DNA of 60,000 nucleotides from Tubulanus polymorphus (Eukaryota; Nemertea; Palaeonemertea; Tubulaniformes; Tubulanidae): NCBI RefSeq assembly GCF_964204645.1, contig NC_134033.1, positions 14,822,155 to 14,882,154 of the forward strand, read 5' to 3'. Shown piece by piece: positions 1 to 8,873 of this stretch (position 1 is its first letter; each line of letters starts with the position of its first letter). The notes under the pieces were generated by a model. It saw only the letters and a program-made list of their open reading frames with translations, ran no database searches and was not told where the DNA came from. The position numbers and the translations under genes were made by a program.

Positions 1-65
1 AATTCACCACATTTTTCACCGGTAATTTTTGTTTAAAAAAATCGAAATCAAAACCGAATGAATGA
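1..65 (+). pseudogene. 3' end of an upstream GPCR copy, cut by the window edge
   Basis: The first 65 bases encode the C-terminal tail of a third copy of the GPCR found at 3418-4653 and 7149-8378. The frame starts inside a Gln codon and ends at TGA 63-65, and the residues match copy 7149-8378 almost exactly (FTGNFC, then a Lys/Ser-rich tail ending PNE). The sequence after the stop (66-560) also matches the 3' flanks of the other two copies. Only the tail is visible, so I cannot tell whether the upstream copy is an intact gene. It shows that the tandem array continues to the left of this window. Confidence 0.85.
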
Positions 66-588
66 AGACGCGTTGAAGTGGAATACCCACAATTACGAAG
101 AAATGATAAAGAGAGTAGTGACGTTTCAAATAAATTCTAGGGAAAGATTTTCAAAACAAAGAGAGAAGTTACGTTTCAATTGAATTCTAGGGAAAGATTT
201 TCAAAACTAAGAGAGAAGTGACGTTTTTGACTTCATCAGTCATGGAGTTGGTCTATTTCTTGCCAATGGGTATGGTATCACATATATCTGTTTGACCAAT
301 TCTATGGCTGTCAATCACCCACGTAAGTCTGGCTTTGCTTGACATTTGACGTCCATTATGACGTATGTGTGTCGTAGAGCTTACACGTAACGTGCATAGC
401 AATATAGAGAATGCGTGCCTTGTATTAGAATCTATCGCACTACTTTGATCGAATGATCCTTGAATTCTTTTGACAAGTTTATACGCGACTAATTCTTTAA
501 GCAGATTGTATCGGCACATTACTGCGTGACGTTTTAACCTTGTGTCTTATTGACTGAGCAATGCTTTTGGTTAAAACAAAGTTTTTTA

Positions 589-932
589 CAGTGCCGGTAC
601 CGATATCCCGGTCAATCATATTCAGAGTGCCGATAAAACAAAATGGCGGCTTTTTCAACGGTAGAAAATTAGGGTTTAGTGTCTAGAGGGTGAGAAAAGG
701 GTCCAGGGGTTAGGGCTAGGATTGGGATAAGGTTTAGGTTAAGGATTAGAGTTAGTCTTTGCATTATACTAGGATAAGGCTAAAACTATTTGAAAATGCT
801 GGGATTCGTCAGGTGCCCCGATGGCTCAAGAGGATAGAACTCTGCGCTAGTATAACATATGCTTGCGTGTTCGAGTCCCAAATTTCGTGCTTTTGTTACT
901 TAGATTTTCTAAGTACAGCGTTGCCGGCACTG
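589..932. mobile_element. Non-autonomous DNA element with CAGTGCCGG terminal inverted repeats
   Basis: CAGTGCCGG at 589-597 is the reverse complement of CCGGCACTG at 924-932, giving short terminal inverted repeats around about 340 bp. The interior has a stretch rich in TTAGGG-like words (about 670-760) and a tRNA-like segment with A- and B-box-like sequences (about 815-885). Comparison with the flank of the GPCR copy at 8378-8870 shows it interrupts sequence that is otherwise continuous with the 5'-nucleotidase promoter, so it is an insertion. A related segment lies at about 26950-27115. No transposase is present. Confidence 0.6.
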
Positions 933-986
933 TATAAATGATGATCGGAGTACTTTACCAGCACTGTAGGCACGGCGTTTTCTAAA

Positions 987-1043
987 ATGGCGGTTCTGCG
1001 CGCGTCATCAACTTCGAAAGTATCGGTTTCGTCGATTGTCTGA
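987..1043 (+). pseudogene. Truncated 5'-nucleotidase exon-1 remnant
   Basis: ATG at 987 starts MAVLRA, identical to the first six residues of the intact 5'-nucleotidase at 8874. It then diverges and stops at TGA 1041-1043. The upstream flank (about 440-570) is nearly identical to 8735-8868, just 5' of the real gene. I infer that the tandem duplication of the peptide/GPCR unit carried along the 5'-nucleotidase promoter and the first bases of its first exon. No catalytic motif is present, so this is a non-functional by-product. Confidence 0.7.
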
Positions 1044-1375
1044 AATACTTTGTCGCAATTCCTGCTCTTAGAAATTCAGGCATAAGGCTGATAGCCTTAG
1101 GACTTTCTATCGTCGATTCTTCTGTAAACTTTTTCGTGTATTGCGTAACGAATGCAAGGTTCAGAAAGTCAGTTTTTGGTACATTCGCCTCGCCGCGTCA
1201 GGAACCTGAGAAAAAGAAGAAACCCTAAAATGAGCACAGCGCGCACGTAGTGACGGTTTCGAAATATGACGCCCTTCATAGAAAACACACTTCGTCTTTT
1301 TGTACGTGTCGTGAACCACAACTGAAATAAGATCTACTCCCTAACGAGCTAACCAATTTCAAAATATAATTCAAG
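1044..1375. other. Spacer at the duplication junction, no gene seen
   Basis: No convincing ORF or structured repeat. This stretch separates the 5'-nucleotidase remnant from the start of the first complete peptide/GPCR unit, whose similarity to the second unit begins near 1377 (matching about 5044). Confidence 0.5.
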
Positions 1376-2059
1376 GATATTGATATTTACCAAAGAAGTC
1401 AACTAAACTAGCTTTTGAATGTTGGTTCTTGACCATCTCAACTTCAAAATTGTACCTGGTGGGAACTTAAGGTTAACGTTGAAAAGACCAAGATTATCAT
1501 TTTTAGAACAATGGGGTGTAGGAAGCTCAACGTTTTCGTGTGGGTTATCAAAATGTAGATGAAGAAGTAGATTATCAATATGATGTTATTAAGTTTAAAC
1601 AAAATGAAGTTTCTGTGAAGGCAAATTACTGTTAGCAAACAAGGCAAAATGCGCATAGATAAAGTCTGGTATTTGAGAATATATTCCCTAGACCGACCAT
1701 TAGATTGCCAGAGTTTGAATAATTCGATCAAACGATCAATTTGGGAATAATGTTGAACAACGCCAAAATATGCCCTAATCGGGCACATGTTCTGTTAATT
1801 GATTATTGGTTTTAATTCAAAGTTCTCATTACATGTATATACACAACCGAAGACTCTTCAGATACAATTTATCCCTTACAATATTTTCTTTTGAATACCG
1901 TGCACCGATAACTGCGTACTCAAAGACAGATTGTGTAGCTCTCGAAAACCTGATCGTTGAGGATAAGAGCGCGTAGGAACAATAGCGTCATCAATAGAAA
2001 ACATCGTTGACGAAGGAAACGAAGTGCTTGTTTCAAGAGAGTAAGCGGGATATGATTAT

Positions 2060-2067
2060 TATAAATA
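2060..2067 (+). promoter_or_regulatory. TATA box of peptide gene copy 1
   Basis: TATAAATA lies about 30 bp upstream of the probable 5' end of the non-coding first exon, which closes at a GTAAGT donor (intron from 2159). The matching position in copy 2 (5791-5798) reads CATAAATA, so the first T is lost there. Confidence 0.55.
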
Positions 2068-2545
2068 CGAACGATTCAGGGATCAGTGGAAAAGAAGTTC
2101 CACAAGCTCCACTCTACAGATAGACAATTAGTCCAGCAAAACAACCAGTTAAATAGAAGTAAGTTTTCTATTTATTATTTTTTTTATTAACGCATCTCCT
2201 TGGCATGTGTGTGTAAACATTAAAATGCACCCAGTAATATCCAACATAGAAAAATTCTTTTTTTCATTACTAGTAAAGCTGCTTTCGAGGTTTATTCCGA
2301 GTTTGCCCGAAGTAAAATTCGAAAATTGATATTTCAGTTGAAAAAGAAGTTTGCATATTTGCTAACAACGATGTCATCATTTTCCGATATGATGGCAGCC
2401 TTGTTTCTCGATTCAGTCGAGACATAGAAATTCTAGGCCGTCAATGCGTTGCGTCGATCTGTAACTTGGAAATATTATTGATATAATACAAGTCGTTTTA
2501 TGCATCGATATATTTATTCCTTTGTTCGCTTGTCCATCTTTGTAG

Positions 2546-2755
2546 ATGACGCCGAAATTCGCCAGTGCCTTCCTTGTAGTCGCGTTACTGGTTAGCGTGA
2601 CCATTCTTGTTCCGACGCCAGTGACGGCCGGGCAGCAATGTGCCAATCGAAGATTGACCGGCTATTGCGTCAACTGCGAGAAACAATGTTCGGTTCAATT
2701 CGAGGAGTGTTGCAATGACCCGTCTAGTTGCATTCAGGTTCCTCCTTGTCTGTGA
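2546..2755 (+). CDS. Small secreted eight-cysteine peptide, copy 1
   Basis: A 69-residue precursor. The ATG directly follows an acceptor (TTTGTAG, 2539-2545), so a non-coding exon lies upstream, with the intron running 2159-2545. Residues 1 to about 28 form a signal peptide with a long hydrophobic core, probably cut after an Ala or Gly before Gln-Gln. The mature part is about 40 residues with eight cysteines spaced C-8-C-2-C-3-C-6-CC-5-C-5-C, ending CL. There is no amidation Gly and no dibasic site. The compact disulfide-rich build is shared by many secreted peptides (hormones, antimicrobials, toxin-like peptides), and I do not recognise the family. It sits 662 bp upstream of a GPCR gene and is duplicated with it. 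An AATAAA follows at 2838-2843. Confidence 0.85.
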   Translation: MTPKFASAFLVVALLVSVTILVPTPVTAGQQCANRRLTGYCVNCEKQCSVQFEECCNDPSSCIQVPPCL

Positions 2756-2837
2756 AATGCTATCGATATCGTGTATTCGCTGAATTCGATGAATTATCGA
2801 TATTCTAAGCATAAATGTATGAATCAGTTCTACGTAT

Positions 2838-2843
2838 AATAAA
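2838..2843 (+). terminator. Poly(A) signal of peptide gene copy 1
   Basis: Canonical AATAAA 83 bp after the stop codon. It is conserved in copy 2 at 6569-6574, and it lies before the GPCR start, so peptide and receptor are probably separate transcripts. Confidence 0.7.
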
Positions 2844-3417
2844 GAATTTATAAAAACAAAATGTCCTTTTTGTGGATCTTATACGTATGTTGTTATGATT
2901 GAGCTTGCATCCGGCGTATCAAGAATGACTCGATTTCTGCGTATATCGTCCAGATGGGTCTATTATCCTATAGGTTTGATAGTCTTTATGCTTTTCTGAT
3001 TAAATTTACTTTCGAGGATTCTCTGGACGTTTGAATATCAATAGTGAAATAAAATGATTACTCGCGAAAATGAAATAAAACAGAATTGAAATGGAATTTT
3101 GCTCTGGGATATTCAATATAACGTGTAAACTACGATGTAAAAATAGCTTTTGATGTGACTTCTGTATTCCAAAAGTGGAATTCGTTCATCTAGTTGTGCC
3201 TGATTATGTCAGAGGTCCCCTTGCTTTCCTTTCAACAATGTCTAGGGGCACACGTACACAGTGGAATCCTATGAATATACGCATACATGTCTCTTGTTCC
3301 CACTCCCTAAAAAATGATCACACCAAGCTATGCCATGGCGCTGATGTTGTGTAAGCGTTTTTTAAATTACAGAGCAGTAACAGGGAGCGGAGGCAAGAAT
3401 AGTTCGCGCAGTCACCA

Positions 3418-4653
3418 ATGCCTGTAATCATGGATAATTTGACGAACTTCGCTACTACAACTACTCGAGTTTATACCGTTGCAGAAAGACCTCGAAATAT
3501 CTTCTATCCATTCGCCAGCTTTGCGTTTCGTATGGAATACTATGTAGCGCGGATCATTCACTTGTTAGTCTATCCGCTGGGCTGCGCGTTTAACTGGTTA
3601 ACTATCATTTTGTTGCTTAAGTGTCGTAGATTTCAATCGGTTCGTTACACATTTCCTTATCTTATGACTCTCGCTGTTTCCGATCAACTCGTCGTATTGT
3701 TTGGTATGTCTTGGTTTCCAGGTTGGATGAGAGGCCTACTCGTCGATATTGGACTCATTCCGAGGGAATGCAGTGGTTTCATGATTCATCTTCAACAACG
3801 AAACCAATGTCCACTACTTTACAATTTTTGGTACTATTTTTCCTATCTTCCACGAAGATGGATCCCTATCTGTTTACTAAAATCACTATTCTACAACCAG
3901 TCAATATCTATATCTAACTACATAGTTGTTGTAATTGCTATTGAAAGATTCGTTTCTATTCGTTTCCCTTTCTTTCACATGAGACATTTCACTGTCACCA
4001 AACGTAGAATAGCTGTATGTGTTGTGTTACTGGTTTCATATATAATTAATTGGTATAACACTATTAGATACAATGTCGTCACTGTCAGCAACTATCGCAG
4101 ATTTAACGAAACATTAGGTTTCATTACGTGCAGTGGACCCCAATGGATGCGGATTACCCGCGCTCAGAGGGGAATGATTGAAACTGTTAAAGTGTTCTTT
4201 CAAAACATACTGCCGTCATTCTTGATCGCCGTAGTATCAGTTCTAACTGCTGTATCACGTGCTAGGAAGTCGAGAGGCCTGATCGAAACGAGAACAGATC
4301 GTCATAAATCTTCAGCCAGTAAAACTCTTCTTGTTGTAGTAATTATGTATATGTTACTGGTTTTACCAAATTCGATGTGCGCTTTAATGGCCAACTTTAA
4401 CGAATTCCTTATAGATACTCTCTGGCTCAATCGGGGTATACCACTTTTCTCGGTTCTATCTAACACCAGCTATTACGTTCTCAGAAATTTCGCGGTGGAT
4501 TTAGGTCGATTCTTTAAAATACTTCGTGAATCCGTATATTGCATCAATTTTTTTATATATTTGGGGACACTGGACGTTTTCAGGAGACAATTCACCACAT
4601 TTTTCACCGGTATTTTTTGTAGAAAAAAAATCGAAACCCAACTGAATGAATGA
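3418..4653 (+). CDS. Rhodopsin-type (class A) peptide-receptor-like GPCR, copy 1
   Basis: A single 411-residue coding exon, with an acceptor-like site (TTACAG) about 45 bp upstream of the ATG that suggests a 5' UTR intron. Seven hydrophobic segments are visible. TM1 contains the Asn of the GN-type motif (GCAFN), TM2 has LAVSD with the conserved Asp, ERF replaces DRY after TM3, TM6 has LVLPNS with its Pro, and NFFIY in TM7 replaces NPxxY, a form common in invertebrate FMRFamide-receptor-like proteins. The N-terminus has an N-glycosylation sequon (NLT), and the C-terminal tail is basic and short. Predicted to be a plasma-membrane receptor coupled to G proteins; the ligand is unknown. The secreted peptide gene duplicated with it is the obvious candidate, but that is inference. 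Confidence 0.9.
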   Translation: MPVIMDNLTNFATTTTRVYTVAERPRNIFYPFASFAFRMEYYVARIIHLLVYPLGCAFNWLTIILLLKCRRFQSVRYTFPYLMTLAVSDQLVVLFGMSWFPGWMRGLLVDIGLIPRECSGFMIHLQQRNQCPLLYNFWYYFSYLPRRWIPICLLKSLFYNQSISISNYIVVVIAIERFVSIRFPFFHMRHFTVTKRRIAVCVVLLVSYIINWYNTIRYNVVTVSNYRRFNETLGFITCSGPQWMRITRAQRGMIETVKVFFQNILPSFLIAVVSVLTAVSRARKSRGLIETRTDRHKSSASKTLLVVVIMYMLLVLPNSMCALMANFNEFLIDTLWLNRGIPLFSVLSNTSYYVLRNFAVDLGRFFKILRESVYCINFFIYLGTLDVFRRQFTTFFTGIFCRKKIETQLNE

Positions 4654-5461
4654 AGACGCGTTGAAGTGGAACACCCACAATTACGAAAAAATGATAAAGA
4701 GAGTAGTGACGTTTCAGCTATATTCTACGGAAGATTTTCAAAACTATAAAAGCAGTGAAGTTTCAATTACATTCTAAGAAAAATATTTTAAAAACTAAGA
4801 GAGAAGTGACGTTTTTGACTTAATCCGTCATGGAGTTGGTCTATTACTGGCCAATGGGTATGGTATCATGTATATTATGTTTGACCAATTCTATGGCTGT
4901 CAATCATCCACGCAAGTCTGGCTTTGCCTGACATTTGACGTCCATTATGACGTATGTGAGCTTACACGTAACGTGCTTAGCAATATAGAGAATGTGTGTC
5001 TTATATTAATATTAACATCTATCGGACTACTTTGATCGAATGATATGGAAATTGACCAAACAAGTCAATTAAACTATCTTTTGAATGTTGGTTCTTGACT
5101 ATCTCAACTTGTTAGACATACGAAGATTATCGTTTTTAGAATAGTGGGGTGTAGGAAGCTCAACGTTTTCGTGTGGGTTATCAAAATGTAGATGAAGAAG
5201 TAGATTATCAATATGATGTTATTAAGAATAAACAAAATGAAGTTTCTGTGAAGGCAAAATAACTGTTAGTAAACAAGGCAAAATGTGCAAAGATAAAGTC
5301 TGGTATTTGAGAATATATTCCCTAGACCGACCATTAGATTGCCAGTTTGAATAATTCGATCAGACGATCAATTTGAGAATATTGTTGAACAACGCAAAAA
5401 TATGCCCTAATCGGCCACATGTTCTGTTAACTGATTATTGGTTTTAATTCAAAGTTCTCAT

Positions 5462-5595
<134 letters not shown>

Positions 5596-6276
5596 ACCGA
5601 AGACTCTTCAGATACAATTTATCCGTTACAATATTTTCTTTTGAATACCGTGCACCGATAACTGCATACTCGAAGACGGATTGTGTAGCTCTCGAAAACC
5701 TGATCGTTGAGGATAAGAGCGCGTAGGAACAAGTGTCATCAACAGGACGAAGAAAACGAAGTGCTTGTTTCAAGAGGGTGATATGATTATCATAAATACG
5801 AACGTACACCAGGGATCAGTGGAAAAGAAGTTCCACAAGCTCCACTCTACAGATTGACATTTAGTCCAGCAAAGCAACCAGTTAAATAGAGGTAAGTTTT
5901 CTATTTATTTATTTTTTAATCAAAGCATCTCCTGGGCATGTGTGTGTAAACATTAAAATGCACCCAGTAATATTCAACATGGAAAAACCCTTTTTTTCAT
6001 TACTAGTAAAGCTGCTTCGAGGTTTATTCCGAGTTTGCTCGAAGTAAAATTCGAAAATGATATTTCAGTTGAAAAAGAAGTTTGCATATTTGCTAACAAC
6101 GATGTCATCATTTTCCGATATGATGGCAGCCTTGTTTCTCGATTCAGTCCAGACATAGAAATCCTAGGCCACCAATGCGTTGCGTCGATCTGTAACTTGG
6201 AAATATTATTAATATAATACGAGTCGTTTTATGCATCGATATTTTCATTCATTTGTTCGCTTGTTCATCTTTGTAG

Positions 6277-6486
6277 ATGACGCCGAAATTCGCCAGTGCC
6301 TTCCTTGTAGTCGCGTTACTGGTTAGCGTGACCATTCTTGTTCCGACGCCAGTGACGGCCGGGCAGCAATGTGCCATACGGAGATTGACCGGCTTTTGCG
6401 TCAACTGCGAGAAACAATGTTCGGTTCAATTCGAGGAGTGTTGCAATGACCCGTCTAGTTGCATTCAGGTTCCTCCTTGTCTGTGA
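6277..6486 (+). CDS. Small secreted eight-cysteine peptide, copy 2
   Basis: A 69-residue precursor, identical to copy 1 in the signal peptide and all eight cysteines. It differs at two residues between the first and second cysteines (Asn to Ile, and Tyr to Phe). The gene structure is the same: a non-coding exon ends at a GTAAGT donor at 5892, and the acceptor lies immediately before the ATG. The poly(A) signal AATAAA is at 6569-6574. The upstream TATA is changed to CATAAATA (5791-5798), so the two copies may be expressed differently. Function unknown; a secreted signalling, defence or toxin-like role is possible and cannot be decided from sequence. Confidence 0.85.
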   Translation: MTPKFASAFLVVALLVSVTILVPTPVTAGQQCAIRRLTGFCVNCEKQCSVQFEECCNDPSSCIQVPPCL

Positions 6487-6568
6487 AATGCTATCGATAT
6501 CGTGTATTCGCTGAATTCGATGAATTATCGATATTCTAAGCATAAACGTATGAATTAGTTCTACGTAT

Positions 6569-6574
6569 AATAAA
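6569..6574 (+). terminator. Poly(A) signal of peptide gene copy 2
   Basis: AATAAA 83 bp after the peptide stop, at the same spacing as in copy 1. Confidence 0.7.
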
Positions 6575-7148
6575 GAATTCATAAAAACAAAATGTCCTTT
6601 TTGTGGATCTTATACGTATGTTGTTATGATTGAGCTTGCATCCGGCGTATCAAGAATGACTCGATTTTTAGCGTATCATCCAGATGGGTCTATCATCCTA
6701 TAGGTTTGATCTTCTCTATGCTTTTCCGATTAAATTTACTTTCGAGGATTCTTAAGCGTTTGAATATCAATAGTGAAAAGAATGATCACTAGAGAAAATG
6801 AAATAAAACTGAACTGAAATGGAATTTTGCTCCAAGATATTCAATATAACGTGTAAACTACGATGTAAAAATAGCTTTTGATGTGACTTCTGTATTCCAA
6901 AAGTGGAATTCGTTCATCGAGTTTTGCCTGATTATGTCAGAGGTCCCCTTGCTTTCCTTTCAACAATGTCTAGGGGCACACGTACACAGTGGAATCCTAT
7001 GTATATACGCGTACATGTCTCTTGTTCCCACTCCCTTAAAAATGAACACACCAAGCTATGCCACGGCGCTGATGCTGTGTAAGCGTTTTTTAAATTTCAG
7101 AGCAGTCTGAACAGGGAGCGGAGGCAAGAATAGTTCGCGCAGTCACCA

Positions 7149-8378
7149 ATGCCTGTAATCATGGATAACTTGACGAACTTCGCTACTCCAACTTTGCGGG
7201 TGTATACTGTTAGACCTCGAAATATCTTCACTCCATTCGCCAGCTTTGCGTTTCGTATGGATTACTATATAACGCGGATCATTCACTTGTTAGTCTATCC
7301 GCTGGGCTGCGCGTTTAACTGGTTAACTATCATTTTGTTGCTTAAGTGTCGTAGATTTCAATCGGTTCGTAACACATTTCCTTATCTTATGACTCTCGCT
7401 GTTTCAGATCAACTCGTCGTATTGTTTGGTTTGTCCTGGTTTCCAGGTTGGATGAGAGACCTACTCGTCGATATTGGACTCATTCCGAGGGAATGCAATG
7501 GTTTCATGATTCATCTTCATCAACGAAACAAATGTCCACTACTTTACAATTTTTGGTACTATTTTTCCTATCTTCCACGAAGATGGATCCCTATCTGTTT
7601 ACTAAAATCACTATTCTACAACCAGTCAATATCTATATCTAACTACATAGTTGTTGTAATTGCTATTGAAAGATTCGTTTCTATTCGTTTCCCTTTCTTT
7701 CACATGAGACATTTCACTGTCACCAAACGTAGAATAGCTGTATGTGTTGTGTTACTGGTTTCATATATAATTAATTGGTATGACACTATTAGATACAATG
7801 TCGTTATTGTCGTCAATAGACGAGGATATAACGAAACATTAGGTTTCATTATGTGCAGCACCACCCAATGGATGCGGATTACCCGTTCCCAGGAAGGAAT
7901 GATTAAAACTGTTCAATTATTCTTTCAGAACATACTGCCATCATTCTTGATCGTCGTAGCATCAGTTTTAACTGCTGTATCACGTGCTGGGAAGTCGAGA
8001 GGCCTGATCGAAACGAGAACAGATCGTCATAAACCTTCAGCCAGTAAAACTCTTCTTGTTGTAGTAATTACGTATATGTTACTGGTTTTACCAAATTCGA
8101 TGTGTACCTTAATGGCCAACTTCAACGAATTCATTATGGATACTCTCTGGCTCAATCGGGGTATACCACTTTTCTCGGTCCTATCTCGCACCAGCTATTA
8201 CGTTCTCAGAAATTTCGCGTACGATTTAGGTCGATTTTTTAAAATACTTCGCGAATCCGTATATTGCATCAATTTCTTTATATATTTGGGGACACTGGGC
8301 GTTTTCAGGAGACAATTCACCAAAATTTTCACGGGTAATTTTTGTAAGAAAAAATCGAAATCAAAACCGAATGAATGA
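7149..8378 (+). CDS. Rhodopsin-type (class A) peptide-receptor-like GPCR, copy 2
   Basis: A single 409-residue coding exon, paralogous to 3418-4653 with the same seven-helix layout and motifs (GCAFN in TM1, SD in TM2, ERF after TM3, LPNS in TM6, NFFIY in TM7). The middle of the protein is nearly identical between copies. The differences cluster in the N-terminus and in the stretch before TM5 that corresponds to extracellular loop 2, where I count 13 changes in 43 aligned residues. That pattern fits altered ligand recognition with preserved G-protein coupling, but the copies could also simply be drifting. A splice acceptor-like TTTCAG lies about 45 bp before the ATG. The frame is open throughout with no sign of pseudogene decay. 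Confidence 0.9.
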   Translation: MPVIMDNLTNFATPTLRVYTVRPRNIFTPFASFAFRMDYYITRIIHLLVYPLGCAFNWLTIILLLKCRRFQSVRNTFPYLMTLAVSDQLVVLFGLSWFPGWMRDLLVDIGLIPRECNGFMIHLHQRNKCPLLYNFWYYFSYLPRRWIPICLLKSLFYNQSISISNYIVVVIAIERFVSIRFPFFHMRHFTVTKRRIAVCVVLLVSYIINWYDTIRYNVVIVVNRRGYNETLGFIMCSTTQWMRITRSQEGMIKTVQLFFQNILPSFLIVVASVLTAVSRAGKSRGLIETRTDRHKPSASKTLLVVVITYMLLVLPNSMCTLMANFNEFIMDTLWLNRGIPLFSVLSRTSYYVLRNFAYDLGRFFKILRESVYCINFFIYLGTLGVFRRQFTKIFTGNFCKKKSKSKPNE

Positions 8379-8873
8379 AGACGCGTTGAAGTGGAATACC
8401 CACAATTACGAAGAAATGATAAAGAGAGTAGTGACGTTTCAGCTATATTCTACCGAGGATTTTCAAAACTAAGAAAGCAGTGACATTTCAACTATATTCT
8501 AGGGAAAGATTTTCAAAACTAAGAGAGAAGTGACGTTTTTGACTTCATCAGTCATGGAGTTGGTCTATTACTGGCCAATGGGTATGGTATCACATATATC
8601 TGTTTGACCAATTCTATCGCTGTCAATCATCCACGTAAGTCTCGCTTGAAGTCCATTATGTGAGCTTACACGTAACGTGCTTAGCAATATAGAGAATGCG
8701 TGTCTTAATCATTATTATTAATATTAACATCTATCGCACTACTTTGATCGAATGATCCTTGAATTCTTTTGACAAGTTTATACGCGACTAATTCTTTAAG
8801 CAGATTGTATCGGCACATTACTGCGTGACGTTTTAACCTTGTGACTTATTGACTGAGCAATGCTTTTCGTAAA

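Noticed and set aside
253-519. 88-codon minus-strand ORF
   Set aside because: Lies in the 3' flank of the GPCR copy; the equivalent flanks of the other copies carry indels that break it, so it is not conserved as coding.
670-760. Interstitial telomere array
   Set aside because: Only scattered TTAGGG-like words in a degenerate G/T-rich stretch; it belongs to a dispersed element also seen near 27050.
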